Positions 20,909 to 34,160 of a stretch of DNA of 64,000 nt are shown here, one piece after another. The DNA is from Burkholderiales bacterium PBB6. GTDB taxonomy: Bacteria > Pseudomonadota > Gammaproteobacteria > Burkholderiales > Burkholderiaceae_C. Position 1 is the stretch's first letter. Each line of letters starts with the position of its first letter. Under the pieces are notes generated by a model. It was not told the DNA's origin. It made no database searches and saw only the letters and a list, made by a program, of their open reading frames with translations. Where the stretch lies: assembly GCA_002255925.1 (NCBI GenBank), contig NKIH01000001.1:620001-684000 (forward strand), in the 5' to 3' direction. The translations under genes were made by a program, and so were the position numbers.

Positions 20909-23900
20909 ATGAAAGGCTTGCTGGACCTCTTCAAGCAGTTCACCCCGGATGAACACTTCGACGCGATCAAGATCGGGCTGGCTTCGCCCGAGAAGATCCG
21001 TTCGTGGTCTTTCGGCGAGGTGAAGAAGCCCGAGACGATCAACTACCGCACGTTCAAGCCTGAGCGTGATGGTCTGTTCTGCGCCAAGATCTTTGGCCCG
21101 ATCAAGGATTACGAATGCCTGTGCGGCAAGTACAAGCGCCTGAAGCACCGCGGTGTCATCTGCGAGAAGTGCGGCGTTGAAGTCACGCAGACCAAGGTTC
21201 GCCGTGACCGCATGGGTCACATCGACCTGGCTGCACCGTGCGCGCACATCTGGTTCCTGAAGTCGCTGCCGTCGCGTCTGGGCCTCGTGCTCGACATGAC
21301 CCTGCGCGACATCGAACGCGTGCTGTACTTTGAAGCCTACGTGGTGGTGGACCCGGGCATGACCCCGCTGAAGAAGTTCAGCATCATGTCCGAGGACGAC
21401 TACGAGGCCAAGCGCACCGAGTTCGGCGACGAATTCATCGCGCTGATGGGCGCCGAAGGCATCCAGAAGCTGCTGGCCGAGATGGATCTCGACGTCGAGA
21501 TCGACCGCCTGCGCAACGACATGACCGGCAGCGAGCTGAAGGTCAAGAAGAATTCCAAGCGCCTCAAGGTGATGGAAGCCTTCAAGAAGTCGGGCATCAA
21601 GCCGCACTGGATGGTGATGGACGTGCTGCCAGTGCTGCCGCCGGACCTGCGTCCGCTGGTGCCGCTGGACGGCGGTCGTTTCGCGACCTCCGACCTGAAC
21701 GACCTGTATCGCCGCGTCATCAACCGGAACAACCGTCTGGCGCGTCTGCTCGAGCTGAAGGCCCCTGAAATCATCGTGCGCAACGAAAAGCGCATGCTGC
21801 AGGAAGCCGTGGACTCGCTGCTGGACAACGGTCGTCGTGGCAAGGCCATGACGGGCGCGAACAAGCGGGCCCTGAAGTCGCTGGCCGACATGATCAAGGG
21901 CAAGAGCGGTCGTTTCCGTCAGAACTTGCTGGGCAAGCGCGTCGACTACTCGGGTCGTTCGGTGATTACCGTCGGCCCGACCCTGAAGCTGCACCAGTGC
22001 GGTCTGCCGAAGCTGATGGCGCTTGAGCTGTTCAAGCCGTTCATCTTCTCGCGCCTGGAAGCCATGGGCATCGCCACCACCATCAAGGCGGCGAAGAAGG
22101 AAGTTGAAAGCGGCACCCCGGTGGTCTGGGACATCCTTGAAGAAGTCATCAAGGAACACCCGGTCATGCTGAACCGTGCGCCTACGCTGCACCGACTCGG
22201 CATCCAGGCTTTCGAGCCGGTGCTGATCGAAGGCAAGGCCATCCAGCTGCACCCGCTGGTCTGCGCGGCCTTCAACGCCGACTTCGACGGTGACCAGATG
22301 GCCGTTCACGTGCCGCTGTCCATCGAAGCTCAGATGGAAGCCCGCGCCCTGATGCTGGCCTCGAACAACGTGCTCTTCCCGGCTTCGGGCGAGCCGTCGA
22401 TCGTGCCGTCTCAAGACGTGGTGCTGGGTCTCTACTACGCCACCCGTGAGCGCACCAACGCCAAGGGCGAAGGCATGATCTTCTCCGACACCGTCGAGCT
22501 GCAACGCGCGCTCGACAACGGTGCCGTGGAAATCACCGCCAAGATCAACGTCCGCCTGACCGAATACGTCAAGGACGCTGAGGGCGAGTTCCACCCGGAA
22601 ACCAAGCTGGTTGAAACGACCGTGGGCCGTGGCCTGCTGTCGGAGATCCTGCCGAAGGGTCTGCCGTTCTCGAACATCAACAAGGCGCTGAAGAAGAAGG
22701 AAATTTCGCGCCTGATCAATACCTCGTTCCGCAAGTGCGGTCTGAAGGAAACGGTCGTGTTCGCGGACAAGCTGCTGCAGTCGGGCTTCCGCCTGGCCAC
22801 GCGCGCCGGTATCTCGATCGCCATCGACGACATGCTGGTGCCGCCGCAGAAGCAAGGCCTGATCGAGCGTGCCGAGAAGGAAGTCAAGGAAATCGAGCAG
22901 CAGTACGTCTCGGGCCTGGTGACCGCCGGTGAGCGCTACAACAAGGTCGTGGACATCTGGGGCAAGACCGGCGACGAAGTCGGCAAGGTCATGATGAGTC
23001 AGCTCTCCAAGGAGAAGACCATCGACCGCCACGGCAACACCGTGGACCAGGAATCGTTCAACTCCATCTACATGATGGCCGACTCCGGCGCCCGTGGTTC
23101 TGCAGCGCAGATCCGCCAGCTGGCCGGTATGCGGGGCCTGATGGCCAAGCCAGACGGCTCGATCATTGAGACCCCCATCACGGCGAACTTCCGTGAAGGT
23201 CTGAATGTGTTGCAGTACTTCATCTCGACCCACGGCGCTCGTAAGGGCCTGGCCGACACGGCACTGAAGACCGCGAACTCGGGTTACCTGACCCGTCGTC
23301 TGGTCGACGTGACGCAGGATCTGGTCGTCATCGAAGAAGACTGCGGCACCGAGCACGGCTTTGCCATGCGCGCCCTGGTTGAAGGTGGTGAAGTCATCGA
23401 ATCGCTGCGCGACCGCATCCTGGGTCGTGTGGCTGCCGTTGAAATCACGCACCCTGAAACCCAGGAACTGCTGCTCCCGGCCGGCACCATGCTGGAAGAA
23501 GACCAGCTCGACATCCTCGAAGCCGCTGGCGTCGACGAAGTCAAGGTGCGTACGCCGCTGACCTGCGAGACCCGTTTCGGTCTGTGCGCCAAGTGCTATG
23601 GCCGCGATCTGGGCCGTGGTGGCATGGTCAACACCGGTGAGGCTGTGGGCGTGATCGCTGCACAGTCGATCGGTGAACCAGGCACCCAGCTGACCATGCG
23701 TACGTTCCACATCGGTGGTGCGGCATCGCGTGCGGCTGTGGCTTCGAGCGTGGATGCGAAGTCCGATGGTTTCATCGGCTTCAACGCCACGATGCGCTAC
23801 GTGACCAACGGCAAGGGCGAGTTGGTGGTGATTTCGCGTTCCGGCGAAATCGTCATCTCCGACCAGCACGGCCGCGAGCGTGAGCGTCACAAGGTGCCGT

Positions 23901-25132
23901 ACGGCGCGATCCTGAACATCAAGGCTGACCAGCAACTCAAGGCTGGCACGGTCCTGGCGAACTGGGATCCGCTGACCCGCCCGATCATCACCGAATTCGC
24001 CGGCAAGGCGCAGTTCGAGAATGTGGAAGAGGGCGTGACGGTGGCCAAGCAGCTGGACGAGGTCACTGGCCTGTCCACCCTGGTGGTGATCGACCCGAAG
24101 CGCCGCGGCGCTGCCAAGGTCATTCGCCCGCAGGTCAAGCTGCTCGACGCGCAAGGCCACGAAGTCAAGATTCCGGGTACCGATCACTCGGTGACCATCG
24201 GCTTCCAGGTCGGCTCGCTGATCCAGATCCGCGACGGCCAAGACCTCGCCCCGGGCGAAGTGCTGGCACGTATCCCGGTTGAAGGCCAGAAGACCCGTGA
24301 CATTACCGGCGGTCTGCCGCGAGTGGCCGAGCTGTTCGAAGCCCGTTCGCCGAAGGACGTCGGTACGCTGGCGGAAATCACCGGCACGATCTCGTTCGGC
24401 AAGGAGACCAAGGGCAAGGTTCGCCTGGAAATCACCGACCCCGAAGGCGGCAAGCACGAAGAGCTGGTGCCCAAGGAAAAGAACATCCTGGTGCACGAAG
24501 GCCAGGTGGTCAACAAGGGCGAACTGGTGGTGGACGGCGCAGCCGACCCGCAAGACATCCTGCGTCTGCTGGGTGTCGAAGAGCTGGCGCGCTACATCGT
24601 CGACGAAGTGCAGGACGTCTACCGTCTGCAGGGCGTGAAGATCAACGACAAGCACATCGAGGTGATCGTTCGCCAGATGCTGCGTCGTGTGCAGATCGTC
24701 AACTCGGGCGACTCCAGCTACATCGTTGGCGAGCAGGTCGAGCGTTCGGAGCTGTTCAACACGAACGAGCGTCTGCGTGCTGAAGACAAGGTGCCTGCCA
24801 CCTACGCTGACGTGCTGCTGGGCATCACCAAGGCTTCGCTGTCGACCGACTCCTTCATCTCGGCCGCTTCCTTCCAGGAAACGACCCGCGTGCTGACCGA
24901 GGCTGCCATCATGGGCAAGCGCGACGAGCTGCGCGGCTTGAAGGAAAACGTCATCGTCGGTCGTCTGATCCCTGCCGGTACCGGCATGGCCTTCCACCTG
25001 GCCCGCAAGGCCAAGGAAGAGATGGACGACACCGAGCGCCGTGCCATCGCCATGCAGGAAGCCGAGGAACTGGCTTCCGCGCAGCTGGCACAGCTGGACG
25101 CCGCAAGCGACAGCGACGCATCAGGCAACTGA
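20909..25132 (+). CDS. rpoC: RNA polymerase subunit beta-prime
   Basis: Largest RNA polymerase subunit, 1407 residues, same length as E. coli. The N-terminal zinc site is C70, C72, C85, C88 in [21 protein letters not shown]. The active-site motif NADFDGDQM has Mg-binding D458, D460 and D462. Bridge helix/trigger loop segments [21 protein letters not shown] and [29 protein letters not shown] are intact. The second zinc site uses Cys of DCGTEHG and [13 protein letters not shown]. The C-terminus ends in an acidic Ser/Asp tail. GGAGTAAAGCC precedes ATG 20909. A strong terminator follows. Confidence 0.99.
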   Translation: MKGLLDLFKQFTPDEHFDAIKIGLASPEKIRSWSFGEVKKPETINYRTFKPERDGLFCAKIFGPIKDYECLCGKYKRLKHRGVICEKCGVEVTQTKVRRDRMGHIDLAAPCAHIWFLKSLPSRLGLVLDMTLRDIERVLYFEAYVVVDPGMTPLKKFSIMSEDDYEAKRTEFGDEFIALMGAEGIQKLLAEMDLDVEIDRLRNDMTGSELKVKKNSKRLKVMEAFKKSGIKPHWMVMDVLPVLPPDLRPLVPLDGGRFATSDLNDLYRRVINRNNRLARLLELKAPEIIVRNEKRMLQEAVDSLLDNGRRGKAMTGANKRALKSLADMIKGKSGRFRQNLLGKRVDYSGRSVITVGPTLKLHQCGLPKLMALELFKPFIFSRLEAMGIATTIKAAKKEVESGTPVVWDILEEVIKEHPVMLNRAPTLHRLGIQAFEPVLIEGKAIQLHPLVCAAFNADFDGDQMAVHVPLSIEAQMEARALMLASNNVLFPASGEPSIVPSQDVVLGLYYATRERTNAKGEGMIFSDTVELQRALDNGAVEITAKINVRLTEYVKDAEGEFHPETKLVETTVGRGLLSEILPKGLPFSNINKALKKKEISRLINTSFRKCGLKETVVFADKLLQSGFRLATRAGISIAIDDMLVPPQKQGLIERAEKEVKEIEQQYVSGLVTAGERYNKVVDIWGKTGDEVGKVMMSQLSKEKTIDRHGNTVDQESFNSIYMMADSGARGSAAQIRQLAGMRGLMAKPDGSIIETPITANFREGLNVLQYFISTHGARKGLADTALKTANSGYLTRRLVDVTQDLVVIEEDCGTEHGFAMRALVEGGEVIESLRDRILGRVAAVEITHPETQELLLPAGTMLEEDQLDILEAAGVDEVKVRTPLTCETRFGLCAKCYGRDLGRGGMVNTGEAVGVIAAQSIGEPGTQLTMRTFHIGGAASRAAVASSVDAKSDGFIGFNATMRYVTNGKGELVVISRSGEIVISDQHGRERERHKVPYGAILNIKADQQLKAGTVLANWDPLTRPIITEFAGKAQFENVEEGVTVAKQLDEVTGLSTLVVIDPKRRGAAKVIRPQVKLLDAQGHEVKIPGTDHSVTIGFQVGSLIQIRDGQDLAPGEVLARIPVEGQKTRDITGGLPRVAELFEARSPKDVGTLAEITGTISFGKETKGKVRLEITDPEGGKHEELVPKEKNILVHEGQVVNKGELVVDGAADPQDILRLLGVEELARYIVDEVQDVYRLQGVKINDKHIEVIVRQMLRRVQIVNSGDSSYIVGEQVERSELFNTNERLRAEDKVPATYADVLLGITKASLSTDSFISAASFQETTRVLTEAAIMGKRDELRGLKENVIVGRLIPAGTGMAFHLARKAKEEMDDTERRAIAMQEAEELASAQLAQLDAASDSDASGN

Positions 25133-25172
25133 ATCAGCGGCAGCCGTCGACGGGCGGCTGATCGTTGAATGC

Positions 25173-25204
25173 AAAAGGGCGCTCCTTGGAGCGCCCTTTT
25201 TTTT
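25173..25204 (+). terminator. Strong intrinsic terminator after rpoC
   Basis: AAAAGGGCGCTC pairs with GAGCGCCCTTTT around CTTG, followed by an uninterrupted run of eight T (25197-25204). On the other strand the A-run gives a T-run too, so it can stop the convergent PIN-domain gene as well. Confidence 0.93.
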
Positions 25205-25218
25205 GTGCCTGCTTTCCG

Positions 25219-25650
25219 TCAGATGTTTGCTGCCGGCAACGCCCACAGGCGCGGCGGCACGATGGCCAGGTTGTGCAGTCGCCTGGCCTTGCCGGCCAAT
25301 TTCAGCACCGCCTTGTCGCGGCTGACCAGCCACCGGCAGCCCCAGGCCACGCCCGCATCAAGAAACTTCTGATCGTCCCGGTCGGTGCACACGAGGCGGC
25401 CTGTTGCACCCGGTGCCGCAGGGGCCTCCAGCCAGCGAACGCGCGCGTCCATGGCCGCCAGCACGCCGGCGCCGTCGAGCCCGCGACCGGCCGGCAGACC
25501 GCGTGCCAGCACGTGCGCAAGCTCGCCTCGCATGCCTGTGCTGGCCACCCAATGCCATTGCCCGGCTGCGCGGGCAGCTTCCCAGTGCGCCGTCGTGGGG
25601 TCATTGAAGTACAGCCAGTCGAGCACGGCTTGGCTGTCAAGTATCGCCAT
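25219..25650 (-). CDS. PIN-domain protein (COG1569-like putative toxin), no antitoxin seen
   Basis: Protein of 143 residues with the PIN-domain nuclease pattern: D5 in MAILDSQAVLDWL, E43 in RGELAHVL, D93 and/or D98 in DRDDQKFLD, and D112 in LVSRDKAVLKL. PIN domains are Mg-dependent ribonucleases, often VapC-type toxins. COG1569 members are annotated 'putative toxin-antitoxin system toxin component, PIN family'. ATG 25650 is chosen; GTG 25680 would add 10 residues. No antitoxin-like ORF lies beside it: upstream is the divergent rpsL promoter, downstream the rpoC terminator. It may be a solitary housekeeping or decayed module. The function is not established. Confidence 0.75.
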   Translation of the reverse strand: MAILDSQAVLDWLYFNDPTTAHWEAARAAGQWHWVASTGMRGELAHVLARGLPAGRGLDGAGVLAAMDARVRWLEAPAAPGATGRLVCTDRDDQKFLDAGVAWGCRWLVSRDKAVLKLAGKARRLHNLAIVPPRLWALPAANI

Positions 25651-25728
25651 GTCTGCCGATTCGGAAGAGTGGGTGCTCACAATGAAAGTCGCGTCTGAAG
25701 GCTGCAGAGCCTCGCATTGTGCAGCGGC

Positions 25729-25757
25729 TTGCGGCATTCCTGCCCGGTGCATATAAT
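25729..25757 (+). promoter_or_regulatory. Promoter of the str operon (rpsL-rpsG-fusA-tuf)
   Basis: TTGCGG (25729-25734), 17-bp spacer, perfect TATAAT (25752-25757). It gives an rpsL leader of about 170 nt (25764-25933), which holds no gene. It lies just upstream of the divergent PIN-domain gene. Confidence 0.85.
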
Positions 25758-25933
25758 CATCGGCTCTTCGGCAAGTTCTGCCGTGCTGCTTGCTGCGCGA
25801 ATCTGCGCGGCACAAGGCGTTCGTCGTGTGGAGTGGGTCTCTTGGCATCAAGCTCAAGCAGCATCCAGACCCTGCGGCGGAGAAGAAAAAGAAGACCCTT
25901 TCAGTTGTAACTTCAAACGGGAACAAGTTACCC

Positions 25934-26311
25934 ATGCCAACCATCAACCAGCTCGTGCGCCAAGGCCGCAAGGTCGAGGTCACGAAGTCCAAGTCGCCTG
26001 CGATGCAAAACTGCCCGCAGCGCCGCGGTGTTTGCACCCGCGTCTACACCACGACCCCGAAGAAGCCTAACTCGGCACTTCGTAAGGTTGCCAAGGTGCG
26101 TTTGACCAACGGTTTCGAAGTCATTTCGTACATCGGCGGTGAAGGCCACAACCTGCAAGAGCACAGTGTCGTGCTCGTGCGCGGCGGCCGTGTCAAGGAC
26201 TTGCCAGGCGTTCGCTACCACATCGTGCGTGGCTCGCTTGACCTGCAAGGCGTCAAGGATCGCAAGCAATCTCGCTCCAAGTACGGCGCCAAGCGCCCGA
26301 AGAAGGCCTGA
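25934..26311 (+). CDS. rpsL: 30S ribosomal protein S12
   Basis: S12, 125 residues, contacts the decoding centre. It starts [22 protein letters not shown]. The streptomycin-relevant lysines are K43 ([12 protein letters not shown]) and K88 ([13 protein letters not shown]), both wild type, so a streptomycin-sensitive S12 is expected. Asp89 next to K88 is the residue often beta-methylthiolated. ATG 25934 is the family start; the open frame upstream is leader. It is first gene of the str operon. Confidence 0.98.
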   Translation: MPTINQLVRQGRKVEVTKSKSPAMQNCPQRRGVCTRVYTTTPKKPNSALRKVAKVRLTNGFEVISYIGGEGHNLQEHSVVLVRGGRVKDLPGVRYHIVRGSLDLQGVKDRKQSRSKYGAKRPKKA

Positions 26312-26372
26312 TTGGTTCGTTGAGAAAAAAGAGTGTCACCACCGGCCTGCAAGGTCGCGTGTCTGGCAAATG

Positions 26373-26433
26373 CGGTTCAACCAACCGGTTGACCGAGTAA
26401 GTGAAAGACCCGCTGTTAGCTCGTGGTCTTTCA
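26373..26433 (+). promoter_or_regulatory. Two hairpins in the rpsL-rpsG intercistronic region (possible S7 target)
   Basis: The first hairpin (26373-26395) pairs CGGT-(T)-CAACC with GGTTGACCG around AACC. The second (26402-26433) has perfect 9-bp arms TGAAAGACC/GGTCTTTCA around a 14-nt loop. In E. coli S7 represses its own translation by binding the structured rpsL-rpsG spacer. The position (spacer 26312-26478) is the same, though sequence equivalence is not shown. Confidence 0.5.
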
Positions 26434-26478
26434 GGGTGTCGGGAAACCGATGCCAACTGAAGATGAAGGAAGAGAGAA

Positions 26479-26949
26479 ATGCCTCGTCGTCGCGAAGTAC
26501 CCAAGCGTGAAATCCTGCCGGACCCGAAGTTCGGTTCCGTTGACCTGTCCAAGTTCATGAACGTGATCATGGAATCGGGCAAGAAGGCTGTTGCAGAGCG
26601 CATCATCTACGGTGCCCTGGAACAAGTCGAAAAGAAGGCCGCCAAGGATCCGCTGGAAGTCTTCATGGTCGCGCTGAACAATGTGAAGCCGATGGTTGAA
26701 GTCAAGTCCCGCCGTGTCGGCGGTGCGAACTACCAAGTTCCCGTGGAAGTTCGCCCCGTCCGCCGGATGGCCCTGGCCATGCGTTGGTTGAAGGAATCTG
26801 CGCGCAAGCGTGGTGAGAAGTCGATGGCCGCTCGTCTGGCCAATGAACTGCTGGAGGCCTCGGAAGGCCGTGGCGGCGCCATGAAGAAGCGTGACGAAGT
26901 TCACCGCATGGCCGAAGCCAACAAGGCGTTCTCGCACTTCCGCTTCTAA
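26479..26949 (+). CDS. rpsG: 30S ribosomal protein S7
   Basis: S7, 156 residues, primary binder that nucleates the 30S head and touches E-site tRNA. It begins [20 protein letters not shown]. Conserved features are [40 protein letters not shown] (the beta-hairpin) and [13 protein letters not shown] at the C-terminus. AAGGAAGAGAG precedes ATG. A hairpin-bearing 66-bp spacer (CCGCC...GGCGG, 26965-26994) separates it from fusA. Confidence 0.98.
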   Translation: MPRRREVPKREILPDPKFGSVDLSKFMNVIMESGKKAVAERIIYGALEQVEKKAAKDPLEVFMVALNNVKPMVEVKSRRVGGANYQVPVEVRPVRRMALAMRWLKESARKRGEKSMAARLANELLEASEGRGGAMKKRDEVHRMAEANKAFSHFRF

Positions 26950-27015
26950 ACCCCTGTTATCCGGCCGCCTAGGGTTGTCACCAACCCCTGGCGGTCTTCC
27001 TATTTGGAGTGACTC

Positions 27016-29118
<2,103 letters not shown>

Positions 29119-29123
29119 GTTCG

Positions 29124-29156
29124 AAAGCCGGACCCTGAAAGGGCGTCCGGCTTTTT
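29124..29156 (+). terminator. Intrinsic terminator between fusA and tuf
   Basis: AAAGCCGGAC (29124-29133) pairs with GTCCGGCTTT (29145-29154). Above it are CCT/GGG pairing and a GAAA tetraloop (29137-29140), and TTTTT ends the stem. It looks fully competent, so tuf must rely on read-through or an unrecognised promoter in 29157-29272. That gap also has a CCACG-CAAAA-CGTGG hairpin. Confidence 0.8.
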
Positions 29157-29272
29157 GCATATCGCAAATGGTCTTTGGCGCCACGCAAAACGTGGTTGGT
29201 CGGCTGCCCGTGGCAGGCCAGCGCTGGAGACCTTAAACAGGCACGGGCATTGTTCTTTCTCTGGAGATTGAA

Positions 29273-30463
<1,191 letters not shown>

Positions 30464-30529
30464 TTGCATGACTTGCCGGGACGGCAGAGACAGTCGCCCC
30501 GGCTTCATCGCTCTTTTTAAGGAACAGTC

Positions 30530-30841
30530 ATGCAAAAGCAAAAGATCCGCATCCGCCTGAAGGCCTTCGATTACAAGCTGATCGACCAATCGGCTCTGGA
30601 AATCGTTGACACCGCCAAGCGTACCGGTGCCATCGTCAAGGGCCCCGTGCCCCTGCCGACCCGCTTCGAGCGTTTCGACATCCTGCGTTCGCCGCACGTC
30701 AACAAGACCTCGCGCGACCAGTTCGAAATCCGCACGCACCAGCGTCTGATGGACATCGTCGACCCGACCGACAAGACGGTTGACGCCCTGATGAAGCTGG
30801 ACCTGCCGGCTGGCGTGGACGTCGAGATCAAGCTGCAGTAA
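30530..30841 (+). CDS. rpsJ: 30S ribosomal protein S10 / NusE
   Basis: S10, 103 residues, a 30S head protein that also partners NusB and NusG in antitermination. The sequence [30 protein letters not shown] and [35 protein letters not shown], with the extended loop, is unmistakable. AAGGAACAGTC precedes ATG. Here S10 sits at the end of the str-side transcript. It is cut off from the rest of the S10 operon by a hairpin and a promoter, unlike in E. coli where it leads the operon. Confidence 0.98.
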   Translation: MQKQKIRIRLKAFDYKLIDQSALEIVDTAKRTGAIVKGPVPLPTRFERFDILRSPHVNKTSRDQFEIRTHQRLMDIVDPTDKTVDALMKLDLPAGVDVEIKLQ

Positions 30842-30855
30842 GGCTTGACCGGTAG

Positions 30856-30882
30856 CGGGCAAACCACTTGCGGGTTTGCCCG
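30856..30882 (+). terminator. Perfect 10-bp hairpin after rpsJ
   Basis: CGGGCAAACC (30856-30865) pairs with GGTTTGCCCG (30873-30882) around a 7-nt loop. The downstream sequence TTGCTGTTT is only moderately T-rich, so termination may be partial. The loop and right arm contain the -35 box of the next promoter. Confidence 0.6.
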
Positions 30883-30896
30883 TTGCTGTTTATACT
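30868..30896 (+). promoter_or_regulatory. Promoter for rplC and the S10 operon remainder
   Basis: TTGCGG (30868-30873), 17-bp spacer, TATACT (30891-30896). It has the same -35 and spacing as the rpsL promoter. It overlaps the preceding hairpin. The leader runs about 190 nt to rplC at 31096; no gene is seen in 30842-31095. Confidence 0.75.
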
Positions 30897-30914
30897 CAGC
30901 AGCTTTTCCGGCTT

Positions 30915-30938
30915 AAGGTGGCTTTCGGGCCGCCTTTT
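30915..30938 (+). promoter_or_regulatory. Leader hairpin with short T-run (possible attenuator)
   Basis: AAGGTGGC pairs with GCCGCCTT (one T-G) around TTTCGG. TTTT spans the end of the stem and the next two bases. It lies about 12 nt after the expected start of the rplC transcript. In E. coli, L4 controls the S10 operon by attenuation at a leader hairpin; a parallel role here is speculative. Confidence 0.45.
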
Positions 30939-31095
30939 GTCGTGTTCGCTGAGGCCTCAGGGCCGGGTTGTCGTTGCGCAAGCAATGCCAAGCTGGTTGT
31001 GCGGCCAAGGCAATTAGTCAGTTCGGCCAATCGTTGTCGAACTTGTGAAACCCAGCCCCTTGAAACTTAGGTGAGATAGGGGCGGAGAAGAAACC

Positions 31096-31767
31096 ATGAG
31101 TCTTAGCAATCGCCTCGGATTGCTGGGCCGCAAGGTGGGCATGATGCGTGTGTTCACGGATGAAGGCGATGCCATTCCCGTGACCGTGCTCGATGTGTCC
31201 AACAACCGCGTGGCTCAGGTCAAGACCGTTGAGACCGACGGCTATAGCGCCATTCAAGTGGCGTTCGGTACGCGCAAAGCATCGCGCGTCACCAAGCCGG
31301 AAGCCGGCCACCTCGCCAAGGCGGGTGTGGAAGCCGGTGAGGTCCTGAAGGAATTCCGTGTGGCGGCCGAAGTGGCTGCCGAATACAAGCCCGGTTCGAC
31401 CGTGCCCGTGACCCTGTTCGCCCTGGGCGAAAAGGTGGACGTGCAAGGTACCTCGATCGGTAAGGGCTTCACGGGCACCATCAAGCGTCACAACTTCGGA
31501 TCGCAGCGCGCATCGCACGGTAACAGCCGTTCGCACAACGTGCCTGGCTCGATCTCGATGGCGCAGGATCCGGGCCGCGTGTTCCCGGGCAAGAAGATGT
31601 CTGGCCACATGGGCGACGAAACCGTCACCACCCAGAACCTGGACATCATCCGTATCGACGAAGCGCGTCAGCTGCTGCTGGTTCGCGGCGCCGTGCCGGG
31701 CTCGAAGAACGGCCACGTGGTCGTGCGACCCGCCGTCAAGGTCAAGGTCAAGAAGGGAGCCAACTGA
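31096..31767 (+). CDS. rplC: 50S ribosomal protein L3
   Basis: L3, 223 residues (E. coli 209), early 50S assembly protein reaching toward the peptidyl-transferase centre. It begins [20 protein letters not shown]. The hallmark loop is [20 protein letters not shown] with [17 protein letters not shown], where the Gln after RVF...[11 protein letters not shown]-type region is methylated in some bacteria. GGGGCGGAGAAG lies upstream of ATG 31096. Its TGA overlaps the rplD ATG by one base. Confidence 0.98.
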   Translation: MSLSNRLGLLGRKVGMMRVFTDEGDAIPVTVLDVSNNRVAQVKTVETDGYSAIQVAFGTRKASRVTKPEAGHLAKAGVEAGEVLKEFRVAAEVAAEYKPGSTVPVTLFALGEKVDVQGTSIGKGFTGTIKRHNFGSQRASHGNSRSHNVPGSISMAQDPGRVFPGKKMSGHMGDETVTTQNLDIIRIDEARQLLLVRGAVPGSKNGHVVVRPAVKVKVKKGAN

Positions 31768-32387
31768 TGCAACTCGAGCTCCTGAATGAACAAGGTCAGG
31801 CCACCTCCAAGGTGGACGCCCCTGACACCGTGTTCGCTCGCGACTACAACGAAGCTCTGGTGCACCAGATCGTCGTGGCTTATCAAGCCAACGCACGTCA
31901 AGGCACCCGCGCCCAGAAGAATCGTGAAGCCGTTCACCACTCGACCAAGAAGCCTTTCCGCCAGAAGGGTACCGGTCGCGCTCGTGCTGGTATGACGTCC
32001 TCGCCGCTGTGGCGCGGGGGTGGTCGCACCTTCCCGAACAGCCCGGACGAGAACTTCTCGCACAAGGTCAACAAGAAGATGTATCGCGCCGGCATGGCTG
32101 CGATCCTGTCCCAGCTGGCCCGTGATGGCCGTCTGGCAGTTGTTGACTCGCTGACCGTTGAAGCTCCGAAGACCAAGCTGCTTGCTGCCAAGTTCAAGGC
32201 CATGGGCCTGGAATCTGTGCTGGTGATCGCCGACAACGTCGACGACAACCTGGCGCTGGCTTCGCGCAACCTGGCCAACGTGCTGGTGATCGAGCCGCGT
32301 TACACCGATCCGCTGTCGCTGGTCTTCTACAAGAAGGTTCTGGTGACCAAGGCCGCGATCGAGCAGCTCAAGGAGATGTTCGCATGA
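31767..32387 (+). CDS. rplD: 50S ribosomal protein L4
   Basis: L4, 206 residues, lines the exit tunnel with a long loop. In enterics it is the autogenous regulator of the S10 operon and can bind RNase E. Visible: [51 protein letters not shown], containing the tunnel loop and the site where macrolide-resistance changes usually arise. The sequence there is standard. It overlaps rplC by 1 bp and rplW by 4 bp. Confidence 0.98.
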   Translation: MQLELLNEQGQATSKVDAPDTVFARDYNEALVHQIVVAYQANARQGTRAQKNREAVHHSTKKPFRQKGTGRARAGMTSSPLWRGGGRTFPNSPDENFSHKVNKKMYRAGMAAILSQLARDGRLAVVDSLTVEAPKTKLLAAKFKAMGLESVLVIADNVDDNLALASRNLANVLVIEPRYTDPLSLVFYKKVLVTKAAIEQLKEMFA

Positions 32388-32695
32388 GCGCCAAGTTCAG
32401 TGAGGGCCGTCTGGCCCAAGTACTGCTGGCTCCGGTGGTGTCTGAAAAGGCCACCCAAGTCGCTGAAAAGCACAACCAGGTCCTGTTCAAGGTCCTGCGC
32501 GATGCGACCAAGCCCGAAATCAAGGCCGCCGTTGAACTGCTGTTCAAGGTCGAAGTTGAAGCCGTGGCCGTCGTGAACGTCAAGGGCAAGGTCAAGCGCT
32601 TTGGCAAGTCCATCGGTCGCCGCGACCACGTCAAGAAGGCGTACGTGTCGCTGAAGGCCGGACAAGAGCTGAACTTCTCCGGGGAGGCCGCGTAA
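32384..32695 (+). CDS. rplW: 50S ribosomal protein L23
   Basis: L23, 103 residues, at the tunnel exit, docking site for trigger factor and SRP. Conserved features: [45 protein letters not shown] and [25 protein letters not shown]. The trigger-factor contact Glu of the VSEKAT helix is present. It starts in an ATGA overlap with rplD and ends 3 bp before rplB. Confidence 0.98.
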   Translation: MSAKFSEGRLAQVLLAPVVSEKATQVAEKHNQVLFKVLRDATKPEIKAAVELLFKVEVEAVAVVNVKGKVKRFGKSIGRRDHVKKAYVSLKAGQELNFSGEAA

Positions 32696-32698
32696 ATC

Positions 32699-33523
32699 AT
32701 GGCAGTCGTCAAAGTCAAACCAACCTCCGCCGGCCGCCGCGCTGTCGTGAAGGTGGTGCACAAGCACCTGCACAAGGGCGCTCCTGAAGCGTCGCTGCTC
32801 GAGCCGCAAAAGCAGAAGTCTGGCCGTAACAACAACGGCCACATCACGATGCGCCATAAGGGCGGTGGTCACAAGCACCACTACCGTATGGTCGACTTCA
32901 AGCGCACCAAGGACGGCATCCCGGCAAAGGTCGAACGTATCGAATACGACCCGAACCGCACCGCCCACATTGCGCTGGTCTGCTACGCCGACGGCGAGCG
33001 TCGCTATGTGATCGCTCCGCGTGGCCTGGAAGTTGGTGCAACCATCCTGAGCGGCTCGGAAGCGCCGATCAAGGCTGGCAACACCCTGCCAATCCGCAAC
33101 ATCCCGGTGGGTTCGACCATCCATTGCGTTGAAATGCTGCCTGGCAAGGGCGCACAGATCGCCCGTTCGGCTGGCACTTCGGTGACGCTGATGGCGCGTG
33201 AAGGCACCTACGCTCAGCTGCGTCTGCGTTCGGGTGAAGTCCGCAAGATCCACATCGATTGCCGCGCCACCATTGGTGAAGTGAGCAACGAAGAGCACAA
33301 CCTGCGCCAGTACGGCAAGGCCGGTGCGATCCGCTGGAAGGGCATCCGTCCGACCGTTCGCGGTACCGCCATGAACCCGGTTGACCACCCGCACGGTGGC
33401 GGTGAAGGCCGCACGGGCGAGGGCCAGGCTCCGGTGTCTCCGTGGAACACGCTGACCAAGGGCTACCGTACTCGCAACAACAAGCGTACGCAGACGTTCA
33501 TCGTCTCGCGTCGCAAGAAGTAA
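32699..33523 (+). CDS. rplB: 50S ribosomal protein L2
   Basis: L2, 274 residues, the most conserved large-subunit protein, needed for subunit association and peptidyl-transferase activity. Signatures: [42 protein letters not shown], and the C-terminal [17 protein letters not shown] with the conserved His of the peptidyl-transferase-proximal loop. GGGGAGG sits in the end of rplW and serves as Shine-Dalgarno. It is followed by rpsS after 12 bp. Confidence 0.98.
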   Translation: MAVVKVKPTSAGRRAVVKVVHKHLHKGAPEASLLEPQKQKSGRNNNGHITMRHKGGGHKHHYRMVDFKRTKDGIPAKVERIEYDPNRTAHIALVCYADGERRYVIAPRGLEVGATILSGSEAPIKAGNTLPIRNIPVGSTIHCVEMLPGKGAQIARSAGTSVTLMAREGTYAQLRLRSGEVRKIHIDCRATIGEVSNEEHNLRQYGKAGAIRWKGIRPTVRGTAMNPVDHPHGGGEGRTGEGQAPVSPWNTLTKGYRTRNNKRTQTFIVSRRKK

Positions 33524-33535
33524 GGCGCGGACACC

Positions 33536-33811
33536 ATGTCACGTTCACTCAAGAAGGGTCCCTTCGTGGACCACCACCTTCTGGCCAAGGCTGAAAAAGC
33601 CGTCGCCGTGAAGGACAAGAAGCCGATCAAGACTTGGTCGCGTCGCTCGACGATCCTGCCTGACTTCATCGGCCTGACCATTGCTGTGCACAACGGCAAG
33701 CAGCACGTGCCTGTGTATGTGACCGACCAGATGGTTGGCCACAAGCTCGGCGAGTTCGCACTGACCCGTACGTTCAAGGGTCACCCTGCGGACAAGAAGG
33801 CCAAGAAGTAA
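33536..33811 (+). CDS. rpsS: 30S ribosomal protein S19
   Basis: S19, 91 residues, in the 30S head with S13 near the A-site finger bridge. The start [22 protein letters not shown] is diagnostic, as are [48 protein letters not shown] segments. It ends in a Lys-rich tail. AAGGCGCGGACACC precedes ATG. The coding length is one residue shorter than in E. coli. Confidence 0.98.
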   Translation: MSRSLKKGPFVDHHLLAKAEKAVAVKDKKPIKTWSRRSTILPDFIGLTIAVHNGKQHVPVYVTDQMVGHKLGEFALTRTFKGHPADKKAKK

Positions 33812-33822
33812 AGGACACGACG

Positions 33823-34152
33823 ATGGAAACCAAAGCAATCGTTCGTGGCGTCCGTCTTTCCGCTGACAAGGGTCGCCTCGTGGCTGACCTGATCCGCGGC
33901 AAGAAGGTCGACCAAGCCTTGAACATCCTGGCATTCACGCAGAAGAAGGCCGCCGGTATCGTCAAGAAGGCGCTGGAAAGCGCCATCGCCAACGCCGAAC
34001 ACAATGACGGCGCTGACATTGACGACCTGAAGATCAAGTCGATCTACGTGGAGCAAGGCACCACGCTGAAGCGTTTCTCGGCCCGTGCAAAGGGTCGTGG
34101 CAATCGCATCAGCAAGGGTACTTGCCACATCTACGTGACCGTGGGGAACTAA
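33823..34152 (+). CDS. rplV: 50S ribosomal protein L22
   Basis: L22, 109 residues, whose beta-hairpin reaches the tunnel constriction with L4. It shows [30 protein letters not shown], then the hairpin [25 protein letters not shown]. No insertion of the type linked to macrolide resistance is seen. AAAGGACACGACG precedes ATG 33823. It ends 8 bp before rpsC. Confidence 0.98.
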   Translation: METKAIVRGVRLSADKGRLVADLIRGKKVDQALNILAFTQKKAAGIVKKALESAIANAEHNDGADIDDLKIKSIYVEQGTTLKRFSARAKGRGNRISKGTCHIYVTVGN

Positions 34153-34160
34153 GGAAGACC

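Noticed and set aside
25219-25650. A complete toxin-antitoxin pair
   Set aside because: Only the PIN-domain gene is visible; neither side has a short antitoxin-like ORF, and the upstream side is the rpsL promoter.
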